Shown piece after piece: positions 21,529-22,043 of a DNA stretch of 22,043 nt. The notes beneath the pieces were generated by a model that was not told the origin of the DNA, searched no databases, and saw only the letters and a program-made list of their open reading frames with translations. This stretch comes from AC-32 sp038236705 (GTDB taxonomy: Bacteria; Actinomycetota; Thermoleophilia; Gaiellales; Gaiellaceae): contig JBBRZN010000037.1 in assembly GCA_038236705.1 (NCBI GenBank), positions 1 to 22,043 on the forward strand, written 5' to 3'. The translations under genes and the position numbers were made by a program. The stretch's first letter is position 1; each line of letters opens with the position of its first letter.

Positions 21529-22043
21529 GGCAGCGCCACCTCTTCTGTCTGCTCTTTCGGGGCCGGCGGGATGAGCATGCGTTTGCGCTCCCGCGGTTCG
21601 GGCGCGACCGGCAGGAACAGTTGCTCGAGCAGTCGTGTGAGCGTGCGCGTGTAGCGGCCGCGGGGGTGCGCGATCGCGAGCGGGAGCCCGGCGCGTGTTG
21701 CTTTCGTGAGCGCGCGTCCGTCCCAGGGCAGCGCCGCGTCGAGCGCGAGGCCACGCTCTGCCAGGCGTTGCGCGAGTGTTTCGGTCAGCTCTGTGGTCGG
21801 GATGGCGCCCGGTCCGCCGACGCCGTTGGCAGCGATGCGCAGGCGCTCGCGTTTGATCGCGAGGTTGTCGAGCAGCAGCTCGAGCTGCGCGAGCCCGGCG
21901 CGGAGCTGGTCCTCGCGCGCGCCGAGGACGAGCAGAACCGCGTCGGCGGCGACGAGCGCCTCGCGGTGAACGCGCGCTACCGGTCCGCCGTCCTCGCCCT
22001 GCTCGAGCTGGAAGCCGACGTCGAGCACGGCCAGCGGCGTCAC
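21513..22043 (-). CDS. CpaE/TadZ-like ParA/MinD ATPase, N-terminus beyond the window
   Basis: The visible 176 residues run in from the right edge. They contain a ParA/MinD-type pattern: PLAVLDVGFQLE (the Walker B region), AADAVLLVLGA, the LLLDNLAIKRERLRIAANGVG strand with Asn, and a C-terminal part with LPWDGRALTKATRAGLPLA, as in CpaE/TadZ. The deviant Walker A loop and the receiver-like N-terminal domain would be outside the window. CpaE/TadZ locates the Tad machine at the pole and normally precedes tadA, as here. The first codon in the window is GTG but is unlikely to be the true start. Confidence 0.82.
   Translation of the reverse strand: MTPLAVLDVGFQLEQGEDGGPVARVHREALVAADAVLLVLGAREDQLRAGLAQLELLLDNLAIKRERLRIAANGVGGPGAIPTTELTETLAQRLAERGLALDAALPWDGRALTKATRAGLPLAIAHPRGRYTRTLTRLLEQLFLPVAPEPRERKRMLIPPAPKEQTEEVALPWRRS

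Overview
The window is GC-rich throughout, with tightly packed genes and many 4-base ATGA/GTGA overlaps. It carries a Tad/Flp pilus operon that includes a small BTAD-type regulator. This suggests an actinomycete-like bacterium, possibly of the Thermoleophilia (Gaiellales/Solirubrobacterales) type. That placement is an inference from gene content and style, not a match. Two blocks are visible: an anti-phage/DNA-defence island (about 197-13951) and a chromosomal-type Tad pilus operon (13972-22043, all on the minus strand).

Defence island, minus-strand operon (10680 down to 197). One sigma70-like promoter in an AT-rich pocket (10705-10735) reads into seven co-directional genes: (1) a ribbon-helix-helix plus winged-helix protein, (2) a GHKL/Hsp90-type ATPase with a 12-glycine linker, (3-6) a complete QatABCD system (KAP P-loop NTPase, QatB, QueC-like QatC, TatD-like QatD), and (7) a Hanks-type Ser/Thr kinase fused to a long C-terminal domain ending in a CxCxxC...H cluster that recalls tRNA-guanine transglycosylases. 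Genes 1-2 and 3-6 are joined by overlapping stop/start codons. The ATPase and QatA are 19 bases apart. A 137-base gap precedes the kinase. A QueC-like enzyme next to a TGT-like domain recalls the Cap9/Cap10 pairing of type IV CBASS. The kinase fusion and the RHH/GHKL pair are the best candidates here for something undescribed.

Defence island, restriction-modification part (10888-13951). A small excisionase/MerR-type HTH protein and a C5-cytosine methyltransferase lie on the plus strand. A convergent HNH nuclease carries two tandem winged-helix-like repeats. Divergent from it is a HhH-GPD glycosylase whose active-site residues (Tyr133/Asp151) match the Mig-type T/G mismatch glycosylases that repair deaminated 5-methylcytosine. 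The methyltransferase promoter has a perfect 8+8 inverted repeat around its -35 box, a likely operator, and the transcript should be almost leaderless.

Tad block (13972-22043, minus strand). In transcription order: the CpaE/TadZ C-terminus (cut by the window edge), TadA/CpaF ATPase, a Ser/Thr-rich lipoprotein, a secreted protein, TadB, TadC, a Flp-like small pilin with a non-canonical processing site, two TadE-like pseudopilins, a TadG-like protein, an A24 prepilin peptidase, and a membrane-anchored BTAD/SARP-like regulator. The assembly motor, platform, pilins and peptidase are therefore all encoded together. The regulator, translationally coupled to the peptidase, is the last gene before the island.

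No tRNA, rRNA, IS element, CRISPR array or clear rho-independent terminator was found. Apart from the 207-base spacer at 10681-10887, the 137-base spacer at 2366-2502 and the 61-base spacer at 11113-11173, the window is essentially all coding, and no gene-free stretch exceeds 300 bases.
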